Assembly (NCBI GenBank): GCA_934130085.1
Contig: CAKOXK010000002.1
Span: 1 to 64,000 of the forward strand
DNA from: an uncultured Clostridia bacterium
GTDB lineage: Bacteria; Bacillota; Clostridia; TANB77; CAG-508
Direction of reading: 5' to 3'
Length of the DNA: 64,000 nucleotides
Under the pieces are notes generated by a model. It saw nothing but the letters and a program-made list of their open reading frames with translations. It had not been told where the DNA came from and searched no databases. The position numbers were made by a program, and so were the translations under genes. Positions within the stretch are counted from its first letter, which is position 1. Each line of letters opens with the position of its first letter. This document shows positions 1-9,737 of this stretch, one piece after another.

Positions 1-603
1 GCATCTCTTATTCAATTTTTTTCTTATTTCTTTTATATTTTTCTTATTAAAATCCCACCTAAAAGTTTATACTAACTTCTAATTCAATAAAACAAAATAA
101 ATAATCTTTTTCTCGTACAAATTGCATTTTACTTTTTACTTGACGACAAAATAAATAATATAATATAAATCTCATTATCATATAAAATTACATAAAAAAC
201 GAGATGCATCACTAGATTAACTGTGAAATCATCTCGTTGCTATTTCAAATATATTTTTCTTTAGTAAATACGATATAATGGGGTTTCAATTTGGTATCAT
301 TATTAGTTTTCTACGTTTACTTTAATACAAAACTGTAATAATTTGATAATATTTCTTATTTGCTATTTTATTCTATAAGCTTAATCTCCTTTCGGCTTTT
401 ATTTTAATATTTTGATGTCTAAATGTTTTTATTTTTAGGGTTTTGTTTTTAGATTTTCTTTTTTACTCTTATTCTATTTTCTTTTGTTTTTTCTAAAATT
501 AACTCTTGGGATTTTTCTTAGATTTAACTTTAAAGATATTTGAAATAACAACTTTATGTTACCATGTATTTTAAAATTAATCAAGATTTTCTGGAAATTT
601 TTC
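1..603. other. Intergenic region, no gene
   Basis: No open reading frame with a ribosome binding site or a recognisable product was seen on either strand. The only clear element is the hairpin at 193-238, which fits a terminator for the minus-strand operon ending at 604. The rest is T-rich and A-rich low-complexity sequence. Confidence 0.6.
193..238 (-). terminator. Intrinsic terminator after the polysaccharide locus
   Basis: Positions 198-206 (AACGAGATG) and 230-238 (CATCTCGTT) are perfect inverted repeats separated by 23 bases. Read on the minus strand, the stem is followed by a run of T residues complementary to the A-run at 194-199. It lies about 370 bases beyond the stop codon of the O-antigen-ligase-like gene, so it would end that transcript late. 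Confidence 0.6.
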
Positions 604-2010
604 TCAAGAATCGTGTGTCATTTTTCGACATTTTTCGCATTTATGTAATAAGACTGTACATATAACAACTATTACAATCATGCTTGATGTTGCAAATAGT
701 ACATACCCAGACATCCATGATAGTGCAAGTGCGAGCGCTAAGGCAACTTGATACATTACAAATTCCGTATTTATTTTTTTTATATTTTCTATTCCTACAT
801 ATATTGAATAAATTAATACTGCAATCAATGGAGATACATATAATATAAATCCAACAACACCAAAGTTTAACAACATTGATGCAAGTTCATTTTCCATGAC
901 CATTTCTCTAAAATTTGTTTTGTACCCATTTCCAAATAATATCGCAAGGAAATTCTTTTGATTTTTAGCCAAATATATATTATAAATTAGTTGCTGTCTT
1001 CTTGTATCATTTCCAGCGAAATTATGTTTTTTAGAATATTTGTATAAGTCAAGCACTGATTGCTTTTGTGCTTCTGACATATATGACTTTTCTAACTCAT
1101 TATCAAGAATTTTATTTTTTATTCTTAACATGTCTCCTGTCATTGTGCCTATTTCATTTGTCTTTTCATCTATAATTTCATATTTTGCACTGTTCATTTG
1201 CTTTCTACGTTTTATCGTGTTTGATCCCAAAAAGCCTACAAATAGTGTAAATATTACCATTACAATAATACCAATTGCAATTATCTTCTTGTTTTTGCTA
1301 AAAATAATTTCAAGTAAGAAGTAAATTGCTGTTATTAAGAAAGTACCTATTAGTCCTGTTCTTGTTCCAATCATAGTTGTTAGATATATCGCAGTCATTA
1401 TAAATGTTAAACCAGTGTAAATGCTTGTACTATTTTTTACTTGGCAAAGAACCATCACTAAAGATAATAACAATATTGCACTTAAACTGTTGCCAGATTC
1501 TATCCATCCTTTATATCCAGTCATTGTTTCTGTATATGTATGTGAAGATGTTTTTGTTACTATCGAAATCACAATTGATATTATATATATAAAGCACATA
1601 ATTGTAATGGATTTTTTTAATTTATCAACTTCTTTATTTTTTATAATGAATACATATAAGTAAATTACAAAATATATCATTAAAAATGTAAAATTCAAAA
1701 TGTATTGAGCCTCATTTAGTACATTTCCGTACGAAGCTTTTGTAATTAATGATTTCATAATAATTAAATGTACAATTCCATAAACTACATATACTGTGCC
1801 TAAAGCAGTAAAAAAGATTTTTTCTTTCTTACTGCCTTTTATAAATATGTAAACAGAAGCACATACTGGTATTATTGGTCTTAAAAAAGTTGATATTGAT
1901 ATTTTTGTATCAAATATATTTCTGAATGCAAAGCTCAATATGTCGAATATTGGGCAAAGTATTACAAATAAGCATAGTACATCTTCTATCTTTATTTTTT
2001 TGTTTTTCAT
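604..2010 (-). CDS. O-antigen ligase / Wzy-like polytopic membrane protein
   Basis: A 468-residue protein with about ten hydrophobic segments and a long extracytoplasmic loop (about residues 270-360) before the last membrane segments. The layout and the local patterns GTRTGLIGT and LFGNGYKTNF resemble the O-antigen ligase/polymerase superfamily, whose members join or polymerise undecaprenyl-linked glycans outside the membrane. It is the last gene of the polysaccharide locus, 193 bases after the GtrII-like gene, which supports a role in surface glycan assembly. The locus also has an EpsG-type polymerase, so this protein may be a second polymerase or a glycan ligase. The substrate cannot be read from the sequence. 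Confidence 0.7.
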   Translation of the reverse strand: MKNKKIKIEDVLCLFVILCPIFDILSFAFRNIFDTKISISTFLRPIIPVCASVYIFIKGSKKEKIFFTALGTVYVVYGIVHLIIMKSLITKASYGNVLNEAQYILNFTFLMIYFVIYLYVFIIKNKEVDKLKKSITIMCFIYIISIVISIVTKTSSHTYTETMTGYKGWIESGNSLSAILLLSLVMVLCQVKNSTSIYTGLTFIMTAIYLTTMIGTRTGLIGTFLITAIYFLLEIIFSKNKKIIAIGIIVMVIFTLFVGFLGSNTIKRRKQMNSAKYEIIDEKTNEIGTMTGDMLRIKNKILDNELEKSYMSEAQKQSVLDLYKYSKKHNFAGNDTRRQQLIYNIYLAKNQKNFLAILFGNGYKTNFREMVMENELASMLLNFGVVGFILYVSPLIAVLIYSIYVGIENIKKINTEFVMYQVALALALALSWMSGYVLFATSSMIVIVVICTVLLHKCEKCRKMTHDS

Positions 2011-2203
2011 ATTCTATTGATACATAAGACTATTAAATTTTTCTTATGTAATTACTCCTTTTAAAATTTTGAGCACATATTTATTTTTGCTCTTAACATT
2101 TTTGTTTTGTATAACAGTTTTATTTTGAGTTTTATTTTTTTTTGCTATTTAAGTAGTAGTTACATTAATTTACTCTCACTTTATTTTTAAAGCAAAACGT
2201 ACA

Positions 2204-3769
2204 TTAAACTCTATATACTTTCACAAATAATGTATCACCTATGCATTCATAACCTTTTTCATCATTTACATTAATAGTACCATTCATTACAGACTTTTCA
2301 TATTCTAATTCAATTCCTGTATAAAATTTAATTGTTGAATATGATATTTTATAATGTCTAATTCCTGAAGCATTCATAGAATTTACACGAGTTTTAACTT
2401 GTGAATAAAAACATTTTGAATAATTTGATAGATCAATTACCTCTACAAATTTTTTTACACTTATCTTTTTCTCATTTTCATATTTTTTAACATATTCATA
2501 AATTTCTTTAGCTTCTTTTTCTTCAAGCATATTTACTTTTCTTTGTTCTATCATAATAATTTCATAATTTATGATTGTACTTATAGCATAAATTAATATA
2601 ACAAAAGCACCAGTAAAGTTTATAAAATTAACTGTGTATTTGTTTTTACAATTTTTATCATGATTCGATTTAACAAGATTTCTTTCAATAATAATTAAGT
2701 ATATCAATCCTATTAACATGCCAAGTGACATTCTCATTCTGCCACAATCGAAACTCGTTTTAGTTATTATAAAAAATATTGACGAACTTGCTAGAGCTAT
2801 AAATGATAATAATATTATCTTAAGAAAATCTCTTGTATTTAGTTTTATTGAGCAGACAATGTATGTAATAGCTAAAATACACAAAAACAAATATTTTGGA
2901 TATAGTGTACATGAACTTACTAAAACTACACCTGTGTTCTTTTTCATAAATAGCAAATTACTTTTTATTTCTTTAAGACTTCCTATTCTATTTTGAGAAA
3001 CATTTAACACATTTAAAGCAGCATTCATAAAAGCATAATTTAGTAAAATCGATATAACTGCTATTAGTAAGCATTCAAATAACTTTGCAATAACTTTCTT
3101 ATAATCACTTTTCTCCAATAGAAGTATAAAGTATGTAAAAGTAATATAAACACAAACTGTACCTTGATAGCAAAATACAGCTATCAATGTTAGTAAACTG
3201 GAAAGTAAAATTGATTTCTTATTTAATGCATTTCCATTTGTAAGTTTTATCGCAGACAATAAACAAAAAAGAATGCTAATAGCCATAACTGTTGATTCTA
3301 CATAATACATACAATCAATAAATGTAAAGTTAAATATAGTAATGTATGATATTAAAATTAGAAATAGTTTATTTATTAGTTTTAAATCATTTTTTTGCTT
3401 TAAAACAGTGTTATATATTAGTATTACACTTAAATCTGAAATAATTATTGCAAGTATGACATTCAAATTAATAAATATATTCACCGGCATTTTTATTAGT
3501 GAAGCAAATTTTAGCCATAGAAATTGAATTGCTCTTCCGTCTTTTAAAGACCAATAATTTGCATATATATCATATCCTTGAGATTCAATTGTATAATCAT
3601 CAAGAGAATAATGCCCTTTTAACCATGGAATGAAAATCAGAAATGAAATTCCAAGTAGTACAATAAAAATTATTAAATTTTCTTTGTCATTTCGGCTTTT
3701 TATATCTCCTTTTGTCTTTTCTTTTCTATCATCCTTTTTTATCATTTTTATCTTTTTGTTCCTTATCAT
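2204..3769 (-). CDS. GtrII-like membrane glucosyltransferase
   Basis: A 521-residue protein with a basic cytoplasmic N-terminus (about 30 residues), then ten or more membrane segments and a soluble C-terminal domain of about 120 residues. Just after the first membrane segment is HYSLDDY, followed by DGRAIQFLW. This pair of motifs is typical of the GtrII family, which adds glucosyl side branches to polysaccharides from a polyprenyl-phosphate donor outside the membrane. It sits between queH and the O-antigen-ligase-like gene at the end of the polysaccharide locus, so a glycan-decorating role is inferred. The donor sugar is unknown. Confidence 0.7.
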   Translation of the reverse strand: MIRNKKIKMIKKDDRKEKTKGDIKSRNDKENLIIFIVLLGISFLIFIPWLKGHYSLDDYTIESQGYDIYANYWSLKDGRAIQFLWLKFASLIKMPVNIFINLNVILAIIISDLSVILIYNTVLKQKNDLKLINKLFLILISYITIFNFTFIDCMYYVESTVMAISILFCLLSAIKLTNGNALNKKSILLSSLLTLIAVFCYQGTVCVYITFTYFILLLEKSDYKKVIAKLFECLLIAVISILLNYAFMNAALNVLNVSQNRIGSLKEIKSNLLFMKKNTGVVLVSSCTLYPKYLFLCILAITYIVCSIKLNTRDFLKIILLSFIALASSSIFFIITKTSFDCGRMRMSLGMLIGLIYLIIIERNLVKSNHDKNCKNKYTVNFINFTGAFVILIYAISTIINYEIIMIEQRKVNMLEEKEAKEIYEYVKKYENEKKISVKKFVEVIDLSNYSKCFYSQVKTRVNSMNASGIRHYKISYSTIKFYTGIELEYEKSVMNGTINVNDEKGYECIGDTLFVKVYRV

Positions 3770-3862
3770 CCTTTTTACTCATATTTGAAACAAGCAGTAT
3801 ACTTCATTTTTTATAATTTTGGTTTACGATTAGGAAATTTAAAACCTTCTGGTAAACTTAAT

Positions 3863-4405
3863 TTATCCTTTTTCTTTTTTAAATAGCGGTCTTCTTCGCT
3901 GTATATGCAACCGACAGTATTTTTGCAAATAACTTAATTTTGCTTTTGCTTCTTCTAGTCCCTCCCAAAATCCTAATCTAAAATCTCTATATACAAATTC
4001 TATTCCATATTCTTTTGATAACTTCTCGCAGTAATATTTTATAAAATCATGTTTTTGATATATGCTATATAAAAGTGTTGTTGTCACGGCGTCATATCCG
4101 TTGGCTTTTGCATACTCAAAGGTTTTCCTTAGTCTTACTGGGTAGCAGTATTCTGAACACCTGATTTCTATGTTGCTAGATACATTTTTACAAAATTCAT
4201 CTAACCCATATTCATCTTCTATTATTAATTTTACGTTTATTGATTTTGCATACTCTATTAAACATTCTTTTCTTGCTTGATATTCTTTATATGGATGTAT
4301 GTTTGGGTTATACCAATATATTGTGGGCTCTATATTTTCACTTCTTAATTCCTTTATGCAAAATACGCTACATGGTGCACAACAAGCATGCATTAATAAT
4401 TTCAT
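3863..4405 (-). CDS. queH: Epoxyqueuosine reductase QueH with C-terminal frameshift
   Basis: QueH catalyses the last step of queuosine tRNA modification, reducing epoxyqueuosine. The N-terminus shows HACCAPCS (residues 6-13), then YNPNIHP (32-38), CSEYCYPVRL (83-92), TTTLLYSIYQKHD (108-120) and RDFRLGFWEG (140-149), all typical of the family. The family normally continues from KYC into GC and IYSEEDRY. Here the frame changes after Cys164 and ends RLHIQRRRPLFKKEKG. Dropping one base at about 3913 restores GCIYSEEDRYLKKKK and an ORF ending at 3811, about 197 residues in all. The cause is either a sequencing error or a real frameshift that removes the C-terminal CxC cysteine. It lies downstream of pgi. 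Confidence 0.88.
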   Translation of the reverse strand: MKLLMHACCAPCSVFCIKELRSENIEPTIYWYNPNIHPYKEYQARKECLIEYAKSINVKLIIEDEYGLDEFCKNVSSNIEIRCSEYCYPVRLRKTFEYAKANGYDAVTTTLLYSIYQKHDFIKYYCEKLSKEYGIEFVYRDFRLGFWEGLEEAKAKLSYLQKYCRLHIQRRRPLFKKEKG

Positions 4406-4506
4406 TTTCCGCTTCCTTTTTAGCTTATTCCTATCTGAATTTGCTTTACCTTATTAATTCTATTCTTCTTCTATCATTTGTTTAAATAAAATTATAAAAA
4501 CTTTAT

Positions 4507-5829
4507 TTATTGTTGTTCTTTTTCTTTTTTATATCCTGGTTTTTCTAGTAATTCAAACATATTTGTTTTATATGCTTCAACTCCTGGTTGATTAAATGGG
4601 TTAACTTCTAATAATTCTGCTGACATAGCACAAGCCTTTTCAAAGAAGTATATTAGTTCACCAATACTTTTTGCAGTTAAATCTTTTATATTAATTTTAA
4701 TGTTTGGAACCTCTCCTGCAACGTGTGCTTTTATTGTTCCTTCCATTGCCTTTTGATTAATATATGATAGTTTTTTTCCAACTAAATAATTCAAATTGTC
4801 TAAATTATCTTCATCATTATTTATTGTTATGTCTGTTTCACTGTTTTCAAATGATAATACTGTTTCAAACATTATTCTTGAGCCATCTTGTATGAATTGT
4901 CCTAAAGAATGCAAATCCGTTGTAAATTCTGCTCCAGCTGGAAATATTCCTTTATGTTCTTTTCCTTCACTCTCTCCAAAAAGCTGTTTCCACCATTCTA
5001 TAAAATAATGCATTCTTGGTTCATAACTCTCTAACATTTCTACTGATTTTCCGCTCTCATATAATAAGTTTCTTAATACTGCATATTGATAACATTTATT
5101 ATATTCTAATGAACTATCAGAGTACTTATCTTCCCCAATCATCGCACCTTCAATTAATTCATCAATGTCAACTCCTGATACTGCGATTGGCAATAATCCG
5201 ACTGGAGTTAGTACGGAAAATCTTCCTCCTACATCATCTGGTATTACAAATGTTTCATAGTTTTCAGCATTAGAAAGTGCCTTTAAAGCTCCCTTTTTCT
5301 TGTCTGTTGTGACATATATTCTTTTTCTGGCTTCTTCAATACCATATTTTCCTTCTATTATTTCTCTAAAAATTCTAAATGCAATTGCAGGCTCTGTTGT
5401 CGTTCCTGATTTTGATATAACGTTGATACTAAAGTCTTTCCCTTCTATTAAATGAATTACATCATTTATATAGTTTGCACTTAAGTTATTACCTACAAAT
5501 ACTACTCTTGTTTTGCCTTCATCTGTTATGTAAAATGATTGATGTAATGCGTCAATTACGGCTCTTGCACCTAGATATGATCCTCCAATTCCAATTACTA
5601 ATAGTATATCAGAATCTTTTTTTATTTTATCTGCAGCTTTTTTTATTCTATTGTATTCTTCTGTTTCTCTGTATTTACTTGGCAAATGAATCCAGCCACA
5701 GAATTGGCCCTCATTATCTTCTGCCTTTACTAATAACTCATTGTTTATTTCTTCAACTACATCTGAATGCTCGAAGATTTCTTCTTTTGAAAATCCAGCA
5801 TTCTCAAAATCGGCTCTTAAATTTGACAT
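4507..5829 (-). CDS. pgi: Glucose-6-phosphate isomerase
   Basis: A 440-residue cytoplasmic enzyme interconverting glucose 6-phosphate and fructose 6-phosphate, of usual length for Firmicutes. GIGGSYLGARAVIDAL (about 81-96) and the sugar-phosphate loop SKSGTTTEPA (about 139-148) match the SIS-fold isomerase, as do DDVGGRFSVLTPVGLLP and the C-terminal FNQPGVEAYK. It lies within the surface-polysaccharide locus between rmlB and queH, 193 bases after rmlB. Its product feeds glucose 1-phosphate and hence RmlA, so its place here makes metabolic sense, but it must also serve glycolysis. Confidence 0.97.
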   Translation of the reverse strand: MSNLRADFENAGFSKEEIFEHSDVVEEINNELLVKAEDNEGQFCGWIHLPSKYRETEEYNRIKKAADKIKKDSDILLVIGIGGSYLGARAVIDALHQSFYITDEGKTRVVFVGNNLSANYINDVIHLIEGKDFSINVISKSGTTTEPAIAFRIFREIIEGKYGIEEARKRIYVTTDKKKGALKALSNAENYETFVIPDDVGGRFSVLTPVGLLPIAVSGVDIDELIEGAMIGEDKYSDSSLEYNKCYQYAVLRNLLYESGKSVEMLESYEPRMHYFIEWWKQLFGESEGKEHKGIFPAGAEFTTDLHSLGQFIQDGSRIMFETVLSFENSETDITINNDEDNLDNLNYLVGKKLSYINQKAMEGTIKAHVAGEVPNIKINIKDLTAKSIGELIYFFEKACAMSAELLEVNPFNQPGVEAYKTNMFELLEKPGYKKEKEQQ

Positions 5830-6022
5830 ACTTTTTCCCTTGTAAAATTTTATTTAGGTTTTATGCTCATAATTTTTCATTCTATTTTGTTTTAATTTAA
5901 TTTTATTTTGTCATTTATTTATTTTCTCACGTTTCTTTTATTTCTAATAAGAAAAATTAAAACTTTTATTTATGTGTAAACCTATAAAACACTCTTTTAT
6001 TAATTTTGATGTTGTTTACTAA

Positions 6023-6994
6023 TTATTTCATTAAATATTCTGGATGAGATGTATACCAGTCTATTGTTTTTATTATTCCGTCTTCAAATTTTGTTTTAGG
6101 AAGCCATCCTAGCTCTGAATGTATTTTGCTTGGGTCTATTGCATATCTATAATCATGTCCTTTTCTGTCTGTTACATGTTCAATTAATGTTTCTGGTTTA
6201 TTTAAATGTTTTAATATTAGTTTAACAATTTCAATATTTCTTTTTTCGTTATGACCACCTATGTTATATCTTTCTCCTTTTTTTCCATTATGGAGTACTA
6301 AATCAATTGCCTCACAGTGATCTTCAACATAAAGCCAATCTCTTATATTTAATCCCTCTCCATAAACTGGGAGTTTCTTATCTTGTAATGCTAATGATAT
6401 AATATGTGGAATTAACTTTTCATAATGTTGATATGGTCCATAATTATTTGAGCAATTTGTAACACTTACATTCATATTATAAGTTTTAGCATAAGCAAGT
6501 GCTATTAAATCAGAACTTGCTTTTGATGCAGAATATGGACTGTTTGGCTTAATTGGTGACGTTTCTGTAAAATATCCTTCCTCCTTTAATGAGCCATACA
6601 CTTCATCTGTTGATATATGAACAAATTTGTTCTCAGAACCCTCTTTCCATATTTGACGTGCTGCCTCAAGTAAGGTATGTGTGCCTATGACATTTGTGTG
6701 TGTAAAAATAAATGGATTTTTTATTGAGTTATCAACATGTGATTCTGCAGCAAAATGAACAATTGCATCAATATTATATTTTTCAAGTGTTTTCTTTACA
6801 AATTCGAAATCACATATATCACCTTTTATAAAAGTAATCTTGTCTTTTATTTTATCAAGATTATTTAGATTTCCAGCATAAGTTAACTTATCATACACAT
6901 ATAAGTTGTATTTACCATCATATTTTTTCACCATAAGTTCTGCAAAATTTGCTCCTATAAATCCAGCAGCTCCTGTAATTAATATATTCTTCAT
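6023..6994 (-). CDS. rmlB: dTDP-glucose 4,6-dehydratase
   Basis: A 323-residue extended SDR enzyme converting dTDP-glucose to dTDP-4-keto-6-deoxyglucose. The Rossmann motif GAAGFIGANF is at residues 8-17, HFAAESHVDNS at about 80-90, STDEVYG with the acid/base residues at about 128-134, and the catalytic YSASKAS at about 153-159. The start is supported by AAGGATAG four bases upstream of the ATG. It is the last of the four rml genes here (order D, A, C, B). Its product can go to rhamnose through RmlC/RmlD, or to 4-amino-4,6-dideoxy sugars through the VioA-like aminotransferase upstream. Confidence 0.97.
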   Translation of the reverse strand: MKNILITGAAGFIGANFAELMVKKYDGKYNLYVYDKLTYAGNLNNLDKIKDKITFIKGDICDFEFVKKTLEKYNIDAIVHFAAESHVDNSIKNPFIFTHTNVIGTHTLLEAARQIWKEGSENKFVHISTDEVYGSLKEEGYFTETSPIKPNSPYSASKASSDLIALAYAKTYNMNVSVTNCSNNYGPYQHYEKLIPHIISLALQDKKLPVYGEGLNIRDWLYVEDHCEAIDLVLHNGKKGERYNIGGHNEKRNIEIVKLILKHLNKPETLIEHVTDRKGHDYRYAIDPSKIHSELGWLPKTKFEDGIIKTIDWYTSHPEYLMK

Positions 6995-7138
6995 TTTACT
7001 ATCCTTAATATTTATTTAGGTTTAAAGTAGCCTATAACTTTTATTTTGTCAATTGATAATTTATTGCATTTTTATTTTTCAGTTCTTATACATAGATTCT
7101 AAAAATGCTTTTCGTTTTATATTTTATTTTTCATTTCT

Positions 7139-7168
7139 TATATTTTATATTTTATATTTTATATTTTG
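7139..7168. repeat. Heptanucleotide tandem repeat (TATTTTA)
   Basis: About four tandem copies of the 7-mer TATTTTA lie between rmlC and rmlB. Similar 7-bp period AT repeats occur at 16703-16737 and 56103-56172, each in a gap between two minus-strand genes. Confidence 0.7.
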
Positions 7169-7171
7169 TTT

Positions 7172-7777
7172 TTATTTTTTTTCAATCCTATACTCTTGAA
7201 ACAATCCTTCACTTCTTAATTCATTTAAAGTTGGCCATTTCGAATCTTTTTCTGATGTTAAATACTCCTGTATTCCATCGATTTTTGGCCATTTAATGTT
7301 TATTTCTTTATCATTCCACATTACTCCACCTTCAGATTCATGATCATATATATTATCTACCTTATAGCAAAATTCTGCAATATCTGATAGTACTAAAAAG
7401 CCATGTGCAAATCCTCTTGGTATATAAAACATTTTTTTATTTTCTTCTGATAAAATTACACCTTCCCATTTTCCATAGGTTTCACTATTTGGTCTTAGGT
7501 CCACTGCAACATCAAATACTTCTCCTTTAATGCATCTTACAATTTTAGCCTGTGAATGGTTCTTTTGAAAATGTAATCCTCTTAGAACGCCTTTTTTTGA
7601 ACGTGATTGGTTATCTTGTACAAACTCACCATTTATTCCAATTTCTTTGAAGTCTGACTTTTCATAAGTTTCCATAAAATATCCTCTTTCATCTCCAAAT
7701 ACTGTTGGTTCGATTATATAAACACCATTTATTTTTGTATCAATTCTTTTAAATTTTCCCATAATCTTTTCATGCAT
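7172..7777 (-). CDS. rmlC: dTDP-4-dehydrorhamnose 3,5-epimerase
   Basis: A 201-residue cupin epimerase acting on dTDP-4-keto-6-deoxyglucose in dTDP-L-rhamnose synthesis. DERGYFMETY, FVQDNQSRSKKGVLRGLHFQ, CIKGEVFDVAVDLR and YIPRGFAHGF are family hallmarks, with the active-site His in RGLHFQ and the Tyr region at YKVDNIY. The start is uncertain: a strong AAGGAGG lies about 25 bases upstream of the first ATG, next to a four-codon ORF, and a second in-frame ATG five codons later (MGKFKRID) is equally possible. It lies 35 bases after rmlA. Confidence 0.96.
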   Translation of the reverse strand: MHEKIMGKFKRIDTKINGVYIIEPTVFGDERGYFMETYEKSDFKEIGINGEFVQDNQSRSKKGVLRGLHFQKNHSQAKIVRCIKGEVFDVAVDLRPNSETYGKWEGVILSEENKKMFYIPRGFAHGFLVLSDIAEFCYKVDNIYDHESEGGVMWNDKEINIKWPKIDGIQEYLTSEKDSKWPTLNELRSEGLFQEYRIEKK

Positions 7778-7812
7778 ATTGCCTTACAGGCCTAGCATAA
7801 CCTCCTTTATTA

Positions 7813-8694
7813 TTAGTAATTGTCTTCTACTAAATCTTTTAGAAATACTCCATAATCATTCTTTTTTAATGTTTCAGCTAAAATTGATATTTGTTTTTTA
7901 TCAATCCATCCATTTTCAAATGCAATTTCTTCTGGTGCACATATTTGCAGTCCTTGTCTTTTTTCTATTGTTTGTACAAAACTTGCTGTTTCTAATAGAG
8001 CATCATGTGTTCCTGTATCAAACCAAGCCATACCTCTTCCTAATTTTTCAACCTTTAATTTGTGATTTTTCATATAAACCTCATTTATTGAAGTTATTTC
8101 AAGTTCTCCTCTTGCTGATGGTTTAATTTCCTTTGCAATTTGAACAACATCATTTGTATAAAAGTATAGTCCTGGAACCGCAAAGTCTGACTTTGGGCTT
8201 TCTGGTTTTTCTTCTATTGAAATAGCATTACCTTCTTTATCCATCTCAACAACTCCATATCTTCTTGGATCTTTTACCCTATAGCCAAATATTGTCGATT
8301 CGTCTTCTCTATTGCTAGCTCGAATTAAAATATCTTTTAAATTTCCTCCATAGAACATATTGTCCCCTAATATCATGGCAACATTTGAATCTTTTATAAA
8401 ATCTTCTGCAATTATAAAAGCTTCAGCTAGTCCTCTTGGCTTTTCCTGAATTTTATACTCTAAATTAATTCCCCATTTTGAACCATCGCCTAATAGTTCC
8501 TTAAACATTTGCTGATCTCTTGGAGTAGTTATTATCAAAATATCTCTAATCTTCGCTTCCATTAAAACATATAATGGATAATATATCATTGGTTTATCAT
8601 AAACTGGCATTATTTGTTTAGATATAGCAAGTGTTAGTGGGTAAAGTCTTGTTCCTGATCCACCTGCTAATATTATACCTTTTCTATCTTTCAT
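7813..8694 (-). CDS. rmlA: Glucose-1-phosphate thymidylyltransferase
   Basis: A 293-residue nucleotidyltransferase making dTDP-glucose from dTTP and glucose 1-phosphate. The nucleotide loop GGSGTRLYPLT is at residues 11-21, the base-binding stretch KQIMPVYDKPMIYYPL at about 26-41, and LGDNMFYG at about 109-116. Length and motifs match the short RmlA type. It lies 29 bases after rmlD and 35 before rmlC in a co-directional rmlD-A-C-B cassette. Confidence 0.97.
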   Translation of the reverse strand: MKDRKGIILAGGSGTRLYPLTLAISKQIMPVYDKPMIYYPLYVLMEAKIRDILIITTPRDQQMFKELLGDGSKWGINLEYKIQEKPRGLAEAFIIAEDFIKDSNVAMILGDNMFYGGNLKDILIRASNREDESTIFGYRVKDPRRYGVVEMDKEGNAISIEEKPESPKSDFAVPGLYFYTNDVVQIAKEIKPSARGELEITSINEVYMKNHKLKVEKLGRGMAWFDTGTHDALLETASFVQTIEKRQGLQICAPEEIAFENGWIDKKQISILAETLKKNDYGVFLKDLVEDNY

Positions 8695-8723
8695 ATCTAA
8701 TCCTTCTTTTCTTACTTATATGT

Positions 8724-9563
8724 TTAATTTTCCGTCTCTAAGTATCTTTCTAACGCATTTTCGTATGTTGGTATTGTTATTCCATTTTTCAATAATTTAT
8801 CTTTTGACATTTGAGAATTCTTCGGTCTCTTAGCAGGACTATTAAATGTTTCACTACTAACTGGTATGACTTTACATTTTATTCCTTTAAGTTCATATAT
8901 ACCTTTTGTAAAATCATACCATGTTGTAAATCCTATATTAGTTGCATTATAAACTCCAAATGGTATTCTTTTTATAATTGCTTGATGAATTATACTTGCT
9001 AAGTCAACTGCGTAAGTTGGTGAGCCGTGTTGATCATTTACAACAGTTACTTCATTTCTCGTTTTTGAAGCTTCTATCATTGTTCTAACAAAATTATGAC
9101 CTTCGCCATAAAGCCATGCGGTTCTAAATATGTAATATTTTTTGCATTCCGCTTCTACAAATTTTTCCCCTTCAAGTTTTGTGGTTCCATATACTGCTTG
9201 TGGATGTTTTTCATCATCTTCATCATAACATTCATTTATTGGCTTCGAACCACCAAAAACATAGTCTGTTGAGATGTGTACCAAAATTGCATCATTTATT
9301 TTGCTTGCAATTGCTAGATTCTTTGGACCAATCGCATTTATCTTATAAGCCAAATCTTCTTCTGTCTCCGCTTTATCAACAGCAGTATATCCTGCGCAAT
9401 TTATTATAAGTTCTGGCTTTTTCTTTGAAACATATTCTTTTACAGCTTCTAAGTCTGTAATATCTAAATCTTTAACATCTGTTAAAATTAATTCATCTTC
9501 TCTAAATTCATTTCTAACTGCTTTTGCAAGCATTCCATTAGCACCTGTTATTAAAATTTTCAT
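8724..9563 (-). CDS. rmlD: dTDP-4-dehydrorhamnose reductase
   Basis: RmlD reduces dTDP-4-dehydrorhamnose to dTDP-L-rhamnose. The core starts MKILITGANGML, with STDYVFGG, the catalytic YGTTKLEGE and FRTAWLYGEGHNFVRTM further on. The frame stays open upstream to 9653. I chose the ATG at 9563 because it matches the family N-terminus. A GTG at 9587 preceded by AGAGGAGAAT is the main alternative and would add eight residues. The first 22 codons of the longest frame look non-coding in quality. It is the first rml gene in the transcript, following the flippase gene. Confidence 0.94.
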   Translation of the reverse strand: MKILITGANGMLAKAVRNEFREDELILTDVKDLDITDLEAVKEYVSKKKPELIINCAGYTAVDKAETEEDLAYKINAIGPKNLAIASKINDAILVHISTDYVFGGSKPINECYDEDDEKHPQAVYGTTKLEGEKFVEAECKKYYIFRTAWLYGEGHNFVRTMIEASKTRNEVTVVNDQHGSPTYAVDLASIIHQAIIKRIPFGVYNATNIGFTTWYDFTKGIYELKGIKCKVIPVSSETFNSPAKRPKNSQMSKDKLLKNGITIPTYENALERYLETEN

Positions 9564-9737
9564 ACATTCACAGTGATTTTTTATCACATTCTCCTCTCTA
9601 AATAATTCTTTGTTCTTATTCTTTTTTGATGGTCTTATTCTTTTCTTTACCATTTACGCTACTTGTTATTACATTTATACAACTTGTTATTATTAATTTT
9701 TATACTTGATGTATTTATTGTCATATATTTCTCTGTT

